Shown here: positions 50,778-58,908 of the stretch, in pieces
Layout of the letters: every line of letters begins with the position of its first letter
Numbering within the stretch: position 1 is the stretch's first letter
DNA from: an uncultured Alteromonadaceae bacterium
Lineage (GTDB): Bacteria > Pseudomonadota > Gammaproteobacteria > Enterobacterales > Alteromonadaceae
Reading direction: 5' to 3'
Length of the DNA: 64,000 nucleotides
Assembly: GCA_913056495.1 (NCBI GenBank)
Contig: CAJXMO010000010.1
Location: 1 to 64,000, forward strand
Position numbers and translations under genes: made by a program
The notes under the pieces: generated by a model
What the model was told of the DNA's origin: nothing
What the model saw: only the letters and a program-made list of their open reading frames with translations
The model's database searches: none

Positions 50778-52078
50778 AAAAATTAATCACTATAATCACT
50801 CTTGTTGCTCTGATGCTAATAACTGCACGCTGGTATTTTTATCCTGATTTGTATGAATTAAACCTGAAGATCGCTAAATATACCGAACTGAACATCAATA
50901 AAAATTCAGGCTGGAAAGTTCAAGTATTAAAGGTTTTGGATTTGGCCAGAGTTATTCTTCCTGAATATCAGCCGGTTCATATACAAAGAGATGACTCGGC
51001 TTTGGGATATGAAAGTGCGCTTTTTTCCAATCATCGTCAGGAAGAAGAGTGGCGGTTTATATTTGAGTTTTCAAACAATTCAGATCAGAACTCGATTATT
51101 ATTGAAAATATGACGGACTTTAAAAATGCCGTTAAAACAGTTACTCCGGGTTCGACTATTTACCTGGCTGCAGGCCAATATTTTATAAAGGATACGCTCG
51201 ATTTAGAGGTCGCTGGAACAGAAAGTAAGCCCATTCGTTTACAGTCATTGAATCCGCAGCAACCAGCAGAGTTAATTATTAATACTCAAGAAGGGTTATT
51301 GCTTAAATCTCCTTATTGGACAATATCAAATCTGATATTTAGTGGAGACTGCGAATTTGATGATTACTGCGAACACGCGATACATTTAGCCGGAAATGCC
51401 AAATATACAGTCATTAAAGATAATAGGTTCAAAAACTTTAATGCGCATATAAAAGCAAATGGAAATTATCGTGGTCAATTTCCGGATTTTGTTCTGATTG
51501 AGAACAATAACTTTGTCAATGAATGGGTTCGAGAGACTAAAAATCCGGTTACGCCAATTGATGTCGTTGGAGGAAGTAATTGGATTATTAAACAAAACTT
51601 TATCGCAGATTTTGCTAAGCAAAATAAATCTCGCATGTCGGTTAGTTATGGTGCATTTTTGAAAGGGGCTGGCAGAAGTAGTCTATTTGAAGATAATTTT
51701 ATCGCTTGTTCGTGGAGGCTGGAGTATCAATCTGCTTTAGATATCAGGGTCGGAGTATCTTTGGGCGGCGGAGGTACAGATAAGCGTTTTTGTCGAGATG
51801 AAACGTGCGAGTTCGAATACGCGGAAGGTAAAATCAACAACAATACCATATTGAATTGCAGCGATGTGGGCATCTATTTAAATAAAGCCATGCAAAGTGT
51901 CATATCCGGCAATTTACTGCTAAGTACATTAGGAATTGATGCGCGTTTTCCATCTACTACTGCTGAAATAAGCGGTAATAGTTTAGATGGGCGAATTAAA
52001 AGCCGGGATGAAGCAAGCGCAATATTAATCGATAATCAAATTCTAACATCAAAAATTGACAGTTTAGATGCAAATTAA
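50774..52078 (+). CDS. Beta-helix polysaccharide-lyase-like protein (PL6/chondroitinase-B-like)
   Basis: The 434-residue protein has one N-terminal membrane helix (about 4-20), then a parallel beta-helix: IIIENMTDFKNAVKTVTPGS..IYLAAGQY at the first coil, followed by ENNNFVNEW, WIIKQNFIADF and KINNNTILNCSDVGIYL coils. The N-terminal pattern and the SYGAFLKGAGRSSLFEDN section recall PL6 enzymes. The start overlaps the previous stop (ATGA), so the two are translationally coupled. An exopolysaccharide-tailoring or -release role is likely but unproven. Confidence 0.7.
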   Translation: MKKLITIITLVALMLITARWYFYPDLYELNLKIAKYTELNINKNSGWKVQVLKVLDLARVILPEYQPVHIQRDDSALGYESALFSNHRQEEEWRFIFEFSNNSDQNSIIIENMTDFKNAVKTVTPGSTIYLAAGQYFIKDTLDLEVAGTESKPIRLQSLNPQQPAELIINTQEGLLLKSPYWTISNLIFSGDCEFDDYCEHAIHLAGNAKYTVIKDNRFKNFNAHIKANGNYRGQFPDFVLIENNNFVNEWVRETKNPVTPIDVVGGSNWIIKQNFIADFAKQNKSRMSVSYGAFLKGAGRSSLFEDNFIACSWRLEYQSALDIRVGVSLGGGGTDKRFCRDETCEFEYAEGKINNNTILNCSDVGIYLNKAMQSVISGNLLLSTLGIDARFPSTTAEISGNSLDGRIKSRDEASAILIDNQILTSKIDSLDAN

Positions 52079-52104
52079 TAATCAGAGTATAAGAAAGAGC
52101 CATT

Positions 52105-52218
52105 ATGATTGAAGGTTTATTACTTTTAGCTAATTTAATAGCCGTTGTTTTATTGTGCTATTACGCCAACGAACAAGAACAAAAAGAGCAAGATTCAAAA
52201 GGAAAAAAAGATGCGTGA
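52105..52218 (+). CDS. 37-residue small membrane protein overlapping the ligase gene
   Basis: An ATG-initiated frame with AAGAAAGAG upstream encodes one hydrophobic helix (LLLLANLIAVVLLCYY) and a charged Glu/Gln/Lys tail. It ends at TGA inside the start of the next gene (ATGCGTGA, an eight-base overlap), an arrangement typical of coupled translation. I do not recognise the family. A small membrane partner of the ligase is the likely reading. Confidence 0.6.
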   Translation: MIEGLLLLANLIAVVLLCYYANEQEQKEQDSKGKKDA

Positions 52219-53485
52219 TTTAGTACTGGTATCCTGCTTTTTAGTGGTTTTGTACTTCTGCTTTAAACGCCCTTTTATTGGTGTCTCTATGTGGCTCTGG
52301 GTGAGTATGTTTTTCCCTAATGGCTGGGTTTATGGATTCGGTAGAAGCTTTCGTTACAGCTTAATGGTAGCCGGTGTTGCAATCCTGAGTTATTTTATAC
52401 ATGAAAAAGAGCGTATCGATTATTCCAAAAGTATCATGGCAGTAGCATTTATTTTTTTGTGCTGGACTTTTATGAGTTCGCTACTTTCTATTAATTATAG
52501 TTTTATAGTGTGGCCTGAGTTCACTAAATTTTTTAAAGTCTTTTTACTATTCTTATTTATTCAGCTTATTTTTAAGAGACAGTTGCATTTTGAGACTATG
52601 GCATGGGCGTTAGTCTTTTCTGTTTCTTTTTATGGCGTTATTGAAGGACTTAAGTTTATTTCCTCATTGGGCAATCACATTATTAAAGGTCTCGGTGGTC
52701 ATATTCTTCAAGATCGGAATTATCTGGCGTTAGCAATGAATATGGTTCTGCCATTTCTGTTTTACTTTATTCGAAAACCCGGCCTTCACCCGCAGTTAAA
52801 ACTCGTTTTAATGGGGATTTTTGCTTGTAATGTAATTGCGATATTAGGCAGTTATTCGCGCTCTGGTTTAATCGGATTAATTGTTATTTTCTTTATGCTA
52901 ACCAAGTATTCTAAACAGAGAATCCGAATTTTAATTGTGAGTGGCATTATTGCTGTGACAGCAGTGCAATTTTTACCTGATGCCTGGTTTGACAGAATGA
53001 ATACCATAGAGAGCGCCGCCGAAAAAGATGCGTCTTTTTTAGGGCGGGTTGCTGCATGGAAAGTTTCCGCTGCAATTGCAATGGACCATCCCTTATTTGG
53101 AGGGGGATTTAAAGCTGTAGAAAACTATGATATCTGGCTGTCTCAAATGTATAAATATTCGGGTGGTGTATTAGGAGAAATAGATGATTATGGTTATGCA
53201 AAAGCTGCACATAGCCTTTATTTTCAATTGCTTGGCGATCACGGTTTTGGTGGGTTATTTATATATATATTATTATTATTTGTAACTTATCGAAAACTAC
53301 GGAAAGTGATAAAAAGCCATGAAACTGATGAATGGCCAAGACAATTTGCTGAAATGATGATGATTTCATTTGCTGCTTATGTCGTTGCCGGGTCCACTAT
53401 TAGTGTAGCAGTTACCGATCATCCGTTTGCAATGTTTGCTATGGCCAGCTGCCTACCAATAAAGAATAAGCTTTCTGGTAGATAA
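52211..53485 (+). CDS. O-antigen ligase/Wzy-like protein, probably exosortase-A-system associated
   Basis: Start at ATG 52211 (inside the end of the 37-residue gene), giving 424 residues; the longer frame begins with a hydrophilic stretch that would be odd. The protein has about ten membrane helices and a large loop with GRVAAWKVSAAIAMDHPLFGGGFKAVENY and an AAHSLYFQLLGDHGFGG segment, the Wzy_C pattern of O-antigen ligases and polymerases. The opening MRDLVLVSCFLVVLYFCFKRPFIGVSMW... matches what I recall of the putative O-glycosylation ligase of exosortase-A systems. Confidence 0.8.
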   Translation: MRDLVLVSCFLVVLYFCFKRPFIGVSMWLWVSMFFPNGWVYGFGRSFRYSLMVAGVAILSYFIHEKERIDYSKSIMAVAFIFLCWTFMSSLLSINYSFIVWPEFTKFFKVFLLFLFIQLIFKRQLHFETMAWALVFSVSFYGVIEGLKFISSLGNHIIKGLGGHILQDRNYLALAMNMVLPFLFYFIRKPGLHPQLKLVLMGIFACNVIAILGSYSRSGLIGLIVIFFMLTKYSKQRIRILIVSGIIAVTAVQFLPDAWFDRMNTIESAAEKDASFLGRVAAWKVSAAIAMDHPLFGGGFKAVENYDIWLSQMYKYSGGVLGEIDDYGYAKAAHSLYFQLLGDHGFGGLFIYILLLFVTYRKLRKVIKSHETDEWPRQFAEMMMISFAAYVVAGSTISVAVTDHPFAMFAMASCLPIKNKLSGR

Positions 53486-53698
53486 TTATATTTGCCAAAA
53501 CTTTTTTATTGAGATATTGATATGGAGATTTGATGCTTGGAAAAATCGTATTTTGATTTTTATGCGGTACTTCTTCATTATCGCTTTAGTTGCTGTTTAT
53601 AGCGAACGCAATAAACATAAGATCAGGCAAATTTTAAAGTCACTTATCAGTAAAAAATAATACCAGGTAAACGCACGCTTAATCTATATTTTCAGAAA

Positions 53699-53736
53699 AA
53701 GTGCCATAGTCAATAATGAATATGGCACTTATTTTT
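53699..53736. terminator. Terminator between ligase and prsT
   Basis: AAGTGCCATA and TATGGCACTT form a ten-base-pair stem with a 12-base loop, followed by ATTTTT. It sits between convergent genes and is flanked by A and T runs on both sides. Confidence 0.7.
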
Positions 53737-53747
53737 AAACAGCTAAT

Positions 53748-56486
53748 TTACAATTGGCTAAGTAGGTTGTCTATAGTTTGCTGTTCTGCGGTATTATCAC
53801 TACTTAATCCTTCTAATAATTTTTTAGCATCGGCTGTATGGCCTGTCTTAATGAGGATGTTTGCCAGGTTCAGCTTTAAGGCAGTAATCTGTGGGTTTTG
53901 CTTGATGCCTGTATCCAGAACATCTCTGGCTGATTCTGTTTGATTATTGCGGTATAAAGCAAGACTATGTGTGTCAATAATTTGAACGCTATTTGGAGAT
54001 AGTTCATATGCTATGGATGAATACTCTAAAGCTTTTTCCGATTGGCCATCTTCAAGTAGTAACCAGGCAATATTGTTGTATAGCGAACTATTTTTTGGCG
54101 TATATTTGGTCAGAATAACATATTGATCAACCGCTTTTTGCGGAGCCTCATTTATAAATTGTTCAGCTAAAACCTGGCGGGAAACAATATCTGACGGCAC
54201 CTTCTCCAAGTGGTCATAAAGAAATTGAATTGCCTTCTCTTTTTGTTCTAGTTTTTTATAGCAAGCGAAAAGTAAAAGTGTATTTTCGCTGCTTGGCTTG
54301 AGCTGATATAAGTGTTCAAGACCGGAAATAGCTTGTTTAAAATTTTGTTCATAGAATGCTATTTTACCACTATAGGCCTTTGTCGCACTTGGAAAGTCAC
54401 CCAGTTTTATTAATTCAGACAGCTTAGTTTTCGCTTTTTCCAATAGTTTTTGTTCAATTAAAATTTCTATTTCAAGCATTCTAAAATGAATATTTTCCGG
54501 CGCATTAACCAAGTAGTTTTGAGCCAGAGATAATGCTTTATCGAACTTACGCTGGAGCATATTTAAACTAATATTTTTTAGTACGGGTGTCGCTAAGCTT
54601 TTTCGTTGATTTTGCCAGGCTTTATAAACCTCTTCGGCCAATGGGTACTGACCGGTTAGCAAGTATGCATCACCCAGCGCATTAAAGTGCATGTCCGGTT
54701 TATTGGTCGATAGTTTTTCAACCTTTAATTCGTCTATAACCTCATTAAATTTTTTGGCATGCATTAATTGTGAAATATAGTAATATTTGACCGACTCGTT
54801 TTGGCTATTGTTTTGTTGGATCGTTTTTACTTTCTTCAGTGATTCTTCTGATTTTCCGAGTTCAGACATAACATATCTGTATAGTTTCAGCCCCGGCAAA
54901 TAAGTCGGTGAAGCATTTATCATTCTTTTGGCCAGAGTTTCTGCTTGAGATAAGGCTTTTTGTTCAACTAATTTGGACGTTTTGTAAAACAAAGAGGCTG
55001 CATTGTCTGGGTTCAGCTCTAACGCTTGGTCAAATATGGCAATCGCTTTTTCAGATTGTCCCGATAAACCATATGCGGTACCCAAAGCATTCAGTGCCAT
55101 TACAGAATCAGGTTCTTCTGATTGCCATTGTTGAGCTAGTTCTATGGCTTTGTCATATTCTTCTTCTTCAATATAAGTAGAGACTAACAGTTTTTTGATG
55201 TTGTCATTTTCGGGATCCAGTTGGATTGAACGTTCAAAATCCTGAATACCTGATTTATCATTTAAATAAAGCTTTAATAAACCGGTTTGCGCTAATAAAT
55301 TGGCACTTTGTTCTGACGATTCTGCCTTATCTATCAAGGCTTCTGCTTGCTCTATTTCACCGCTTTTAATTAACTCATAGCCTACGGATGTTAGTAAGTT
55401 TGTGTCTTGTTCATCCAGGTTTTGTTTAGTTAAAAGTTGTTGGGCGGCTTCGTTTGTATAACCTAACTGTAATCTTAAAAAGGTCACAATTTGGTTCATT
55501 CTCGGACTTTTTTTATAAACTTTCGGTACTTTCTGTAGGTGACTGTAAGCTTGTTCATAATTTTTTAAATTAAAATTACTCAAACCGGCAATAACGTTCA
55601 GCTTGTCTGAATTAAGGTTTCGTGAAAGCGCAAATTCAGCATCCGTTTTTGCAGCTTCATAATTTTTATTATTAAATTCAACAGCGGCTCTGAGATAGTG
55701 TGCGTAAGGCTGGTTTTCATCCACTTTAAGCACCTGTTTTATTACACTGTCAGCTTCGTCAAAGTTATTATTTTCGACCAGCGCGTTTGCTAAAAATAAT
55801 TTAGCTGGGTGATAGTGTGGCTGACTTTCTGCTAGTTGGGTAAACAAACGAACCGTTAAGTCCAGCTTACCGGTAAGATAATAAATGTAAGCTGCGTTAT
55901 ATACGACAAAGAGATTATCCGGAGTTTTTAATAGTTGTTGAGTAATAAATTCATCAGCCAGTTCTGGCTCGCCGGCTTCTGTGTGTAGTAGTGCTGATGC
56001 CATGTCATCATATTGCTGATTTAATTTAGCAACTTTATTTAATTTGTTTAGACCTGTTTCTCTTTCCCCTTGTTTTAAGTTTGCAATAGCAAAATAAATA
56101 TCCGCAAGTTGACGGCCATTGTCAGATATATCTGTCGGGATCTTGTTATAGACTTCTATGGTATTTTTTATATCGTCTGACAGGTGGTAAATTCTTAACA
56201 GAGTTAAAATAGCTTGCTCATCTGCCTGGTTTAATTCTACGGCTCGATATAATTCTTTCTCGGCCAGTGTCAAACTGCCTAAATCTGCATAGACATGCCC
56301 CAGCTTCATTCGTGTATCTGCATTTTCAGGGTTGAGTTGAATTGCATTTTTTAAACTTATGATCGCAGCTTGATAATCTTCGGATACTATCTGTTGGCCT
56401 GCTTGCTCAACATAGTCCGATTCAGATGCTGGGTTACAGGCGGTTAATACGCCGACGACTAATGTGCAGAGTAGAGTTTTTTGCAT
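53748..56486 (-). CDS. prsT: PEP-CTERM-system TPR-repeat lipoprotein PrsT
   Basis: The 912-residue protein has a lipoprotein signal peptide (LTAC lipobox, Cys17) and then about twenty TPR-like repeats to the end, for example AIISLKNAIQLNPENADTRM, AIAIFDQALELNPDNAASLF and ALEYSSIAYELSPNSVQII. This matches the PrsT family, which accompanies exosortase and exopolysaccharide clusters. It should be an outer-membrane-anchored scaffold in the periplasm for export or assembly. It is 59 bases after the acyltransferase-like gene on the same strand. Confidence 0.9.
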   Translation of the reverse strand: MQKTLLCTLVVGVLTACNPASESDYVEQAGQQIVSEDYQAAIISLKNAIQLNPENADTRMKLGHVYADLGSLTLAEKELYRAVELNQADEQAILTLLRIYHLSDDIKNTIEVYNKIPTDISDNGRQLADIYFAIANLKQGERETGLNKLNKVAKLNQQYDDMASALLHTEAGEPELADEFITQQLLKTPDNLFVVYNAAYIYYLTGKLDLTVRLFTQLAESQPHYHPAKLFLANALVENNNFDEADSVIKQVLKVDENQPYAHYLRAAVEFNNKNYEAAKTDAEFALSRNLNSDKLNVIAGLSNFNLKNYEQAYSHLQKVPKVYKKSPRMNQIVTFLRLQLGYTNEAAQQLLTKQNLDEQDTNLLTSVGYELIKSGEIEQAEALIDKAESSEQSANLLAQTGLLKLYLNDKSGIQDFERSIQLDPENDNIKKLLVSTYIEEEEYDKAIELAQQWQSEEPDSVMALNALGTAYGLSGQSEKAIAIFDQALELNPDNAASLFYKTSKLVEQKALSQAETLAKRMINASPTYLPGLKLYRYVMSELGKSEESLKKVKTIQQNNSQNESVKYYYISQLMHAKKFNEVIDELKVEKLSTNKPDMHFNALGDAYLLTGQYPLAEEVYKAWQNQRKSLATPVLKNISLNMLQRKFDKALSLAQNYLVNAPENIHFRMLEIEILIEQKLLEKAKTKLSELIKLGDFPSATKAYSGKIAFYEQNFKQAISGLEHLYQLKPSSENTLLLFACYKKLEQKEKAIQFLYDHLEKVPSDIVSRQVLAEQFINEAPQKAVDQYVILTKYTPKNSSLYNNIAWLLLEDGQSEKALEYSSIAYELSPNSVQIIDTHSLALYRNNQTESARDVLDTGIKQNPQITALKLNLANILIKTGHTADAKKLLEGLSSDNTAEQQTIDNLLSQL

Positions 56487-56545
56487 GTTTTCCTCGATAT
56501 TCCATTTTATATATTCATGCTGTTATGGTTCATACTATCAATTTG

Positions 56546-57631
56546 TTATGAATTTGTACGTTTGAATTTATGTTTAATTTTATAAGCAGTGAAAAATAAG
56601 CGATTTAGTAAATTGGGTTTTAAAAACTGAGCCGTTTGCATGATTGTTATTTGATCCGAAAACGACTTTTTATAACGAGCTTGACCAGCCATAAAATCAT
56701 ATTTTTCAAAGCCAGATTCAGCATAATGTTGAATGGCCAGGAAATGGCTAGTGATACCAGCTTTAAGTTTGTTGTCTTCAAAATTTTGCAAGCCGGATAA
56801 ATAAAAGTAGGCAGTTGCTCTGTAGATAAAGATATAAAGATAGCCTATAACAGTTTCTCCGGATCTAATTCTTATAAATTGACAGAAGTCAGTATAATGA
56901 GTAATTAAGTAGTGATGAAAAGAAACAAAATCCGGGTTATTAAACCCTTTATTTTTATCTTTCCACTTTAACTGGTGTAATTTTCCAATGGATGAAAAAT
57001 AGCTCAGTTTATCCTCTAATGTATTAGCACTATCGAGCTGCAGCTTCCCTATTTGATTGAAGCCTTTTTCTGATCTTTTGATCTGCTTTCGGAAGTTTTT
57101 AGATAAATACTCTGCGTATCTCAGACTATTATTATGTGTTCGCCATTTACTCAAGGTGACAGAATAGCTAGGCTGTTGCCAAGTTATTTTTTTGAGTCTG
57201 CAGTTTATATTATCTAACTTCTGTCGTAGAGATACCCCAATTTCAACTCTGTTAATCCCTTTTTGGGCAAGCAATCTGTCTATTATTGCCTGATGTGCTT
57301 CGCTTTCGTATTTTGGTTGTATCAGGGCCTGATTATACTCTATCCATATTTCATCTAATTCAGTTATGCCGGTTTTGTTTAGATAATCGGTTTGGCCAAA
57401 GCCTTCACTCAGGTTTTTGTGCTGTTTGGTACAGATTAGCGCTAAGCCAACTAATTTGTTACATGCATATACTTTCAATACCTTTGCAGATGTGACATGG
57501 CAAGCCAGCCAACTACTTATCCAAGGCCATGACAGAAAAAAATCTGTTTGGGGACAGGTTTGCTCCAGTCTTTGCCAATCATTTGCGAGCGTCTGCCGAC
57601 ATGCTAATTTATCAATTTGAATGTTGAGCAT
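56546..57631 (-). CDS. GNAT-fold (CelD/BcsL, FemAB-like) acyltransferase
   Basis: The 361-residue soluble protein has the pattern of the BcsL/CelD acetyltransferase family: FFLSWPWISSWL near the N-terminus, a FRKQIKRSEKGFN segment, a GETVIGYLYIFIYRATAYFYLSG core and a YDFMAGQARYKKSF block at the end. Members occur in exopolysaccharide clusters and probably acylate sugars or add amino acids. With PrsT downstream on the same strand it forms a two-gene unit. The substrate is unknown. Confidence 0.75.
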   Translation of the reverse strand: MLNIQIDKLACRQTLANDWQRLEQTCPQTDFFLSWPWISSWLACHVTSAKVLKVYACNKLVGLALICTKQHKNLSEGFGQTDYLNKTGITELDEIWIEYNQALIQPKYESEAHQAIIDRLLAQKGINRVEIGVSLRQKLDNINCRLKKITWQQPSYSVTLSKWRTHNNSLRYAEYLSKNFRKQIKRSEKGFNQIGKLQLDSANTLEDKLSYFSSIGKLHQLKWKDKNKGFNNPDFVSFHHYLITHYTDFCQFIRIRSGETVIGYLYIFIYRATAYFYLSGLQNFEDNKLKAGITSHFLAIQHYAESGFEKYDFMAGQARYKKSFSDQITIMQTAQFLKPNLLNRLFFTAYKIKHKFKRTNS

Positions 57632-57776
57632 ATTATACAGGAACTCTCAGTGAGGTTGCTGACATAGTGATTCCATTGCGTTTTATTCGGTGTTTAATTT
57701 GTTTAACTTGCTTTTACAATACTACAAGCTATGTTAGTTTTAGCCTAGGAAGTTAATATAATATAATAGTGCAAAA

Positions 57777-58715
57777 ATGATAAAATTTTCGGTTGTCATA
57801 CCGACTTATAACAGAGCTGATTTGCTCATTGAAACTGTCAAATCTATCTTATCTCAGTCCTACCCTGTTAGTGAAATCATTATAATTGATGATGGTTCCA
57901 TGGATGATACAGGCATTAGGGTTAAAGCACTGAATAATCCCCTTATTAAATATACTAAACAAGCTAATACAGGCCAGAATATCGCACGACATAATGGCGT
58001 CTTAGCAGCGGAGAATGATTGGGTCGCTCTATGTGACAGTGATGATCTGTGGCTTGATGATCATATAGAACGTTTAGTTACTTTAATACAGAGCTTTCCG
58101 GATAGTGATTTTGTATTTTCGAACTTTACTGAATTTGGTAACTCCTCCAGATATTCTGATAAATTTGCAAGTGCCCCTCAAAGTTGGGATATCAGTAATG
58201 GCGCGTCAAACGAGCAACATTTTCGCCAGTATGACGCCTCTCTGTTTTACCAACTACTGAATTTCACGCCTGTATTTCCTTCCGCTTTGGCTTTCAGAAA
58301 ATCGAAATATATAGAGTACAGAGCTATATCTGAAAACCTGAAAGGACAAAATTTGGGCGCGGAAGATTTTTATACCACTTTGATCTTCGCGGCTAAAGGC
58401 AAAGTCGCGTCGGATAGTCAGATCACCACAAAAATCAGAAAGCATGATGAGAACCATTCAGGCAGCAATGTCAAAAATATGGAAGGTGAAGTGCTCATTA
58501 TCGAAGAGGTAGTTCGTCAGCTTGAAAAAGATGGCGTTCAAACGATAAATAAAAATGTTGTAACCAAAGCGATTGATTGGCGTCTTAAAGCTTTGGCTTA
58601 CCACTATTTTGCAAACCGAGATAAAGAAAATTTTGATAGGGTGTATCGATTATTATCGGGTACTCCAAAGCTGTTTTTAAAAAAGGCAATTTTGTACTTA
58701 AGTCATTTTATATAA
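57777..58715 (+). CDS. Glycosyltransferase family 2
   Basis: The 312-residue protein has a GT-A fold: FSVVIPTYNRADLLIETVKSIL at the N-terminus, IIIIDDGSMDDT and ALCDSDDLWL, where the DSDD would bind metal and nucleotide-sugar. No membrane helix is seen beyond weak C-terminal hydrophobicity, so it acts on the cytoplasmic face. It likely adds a sugar during exopolysaccharide repeat-unit assembly. Donor and acceptor cannot be read. It is divergent from the acyltransferase gene. Confidence 0.88.
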   Translation: MIKFSVVIPTYNRADLLIETVKSILSQSYPVSEIIIIDDGSMDDTGIRVKALNNPLIKYTKQANTGQNIARHNGVLAAENDWVALCDSDDLWLDDHIERLVTLIQSFPDSDFVFSNFTEFGNSSRYSDKFASAPQSWDISNGASNEQHFRQYDASLFYQLLNFTPVFPSALAFRKSKYIEYRAISENLKGQNLGAEDFYTTLIFAAKGKVASDSQITTKIRKHDENHSGSNVKNMEGEVLIIEEVVRQLEKDGVQTINKNVVTKAIDWRLKALAYHYFANRDKENFDRVYRLLSGTPKLFLKKAILYLSHFI

Positions 58716-58766
58716 ACCTTCACGTCTTCCAACCTGGTCAGATTTGATAAAATGCATGTGTTATCA

Positions 58767-58794
58767 ATTGAATAAAAATTCTATTCAATTTTTC
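58767..58794 (+). terminator. Terminator after the GT2 gene
   Basis: ATTGAATA and TATTCAAT form an eight-base-pair AT-rich stem followed by TTTTC. It is weak. Confidence 0.5.
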
Positions 58795-58908
58795 ATACAA
58801 AAAAAATGTCTTAAAAATTAGGCGGGGATATTTTTTTAAACTATGTTTATATGGCCCTCACATTCTGACGGGATCAAACAACAGTTGTTAATTTCGGAGT
58901 ACTAAATT

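Noticed and set aside
53562..53660. A 32-codon frame (hydrophobic start, basic tail) between the ligase and prsT
   Set aside because: It looks a little like a small membrane protein, but there is no ribosome-binding site before the ATG and no overlap or coupling; I could not support it.
58830..58875. Possible sigma-54 element (TGGCCC-) before the large lyase gene
   Set aside because: The -12 GC is absent at the right spacing, and no PrsR-type box is upstream.
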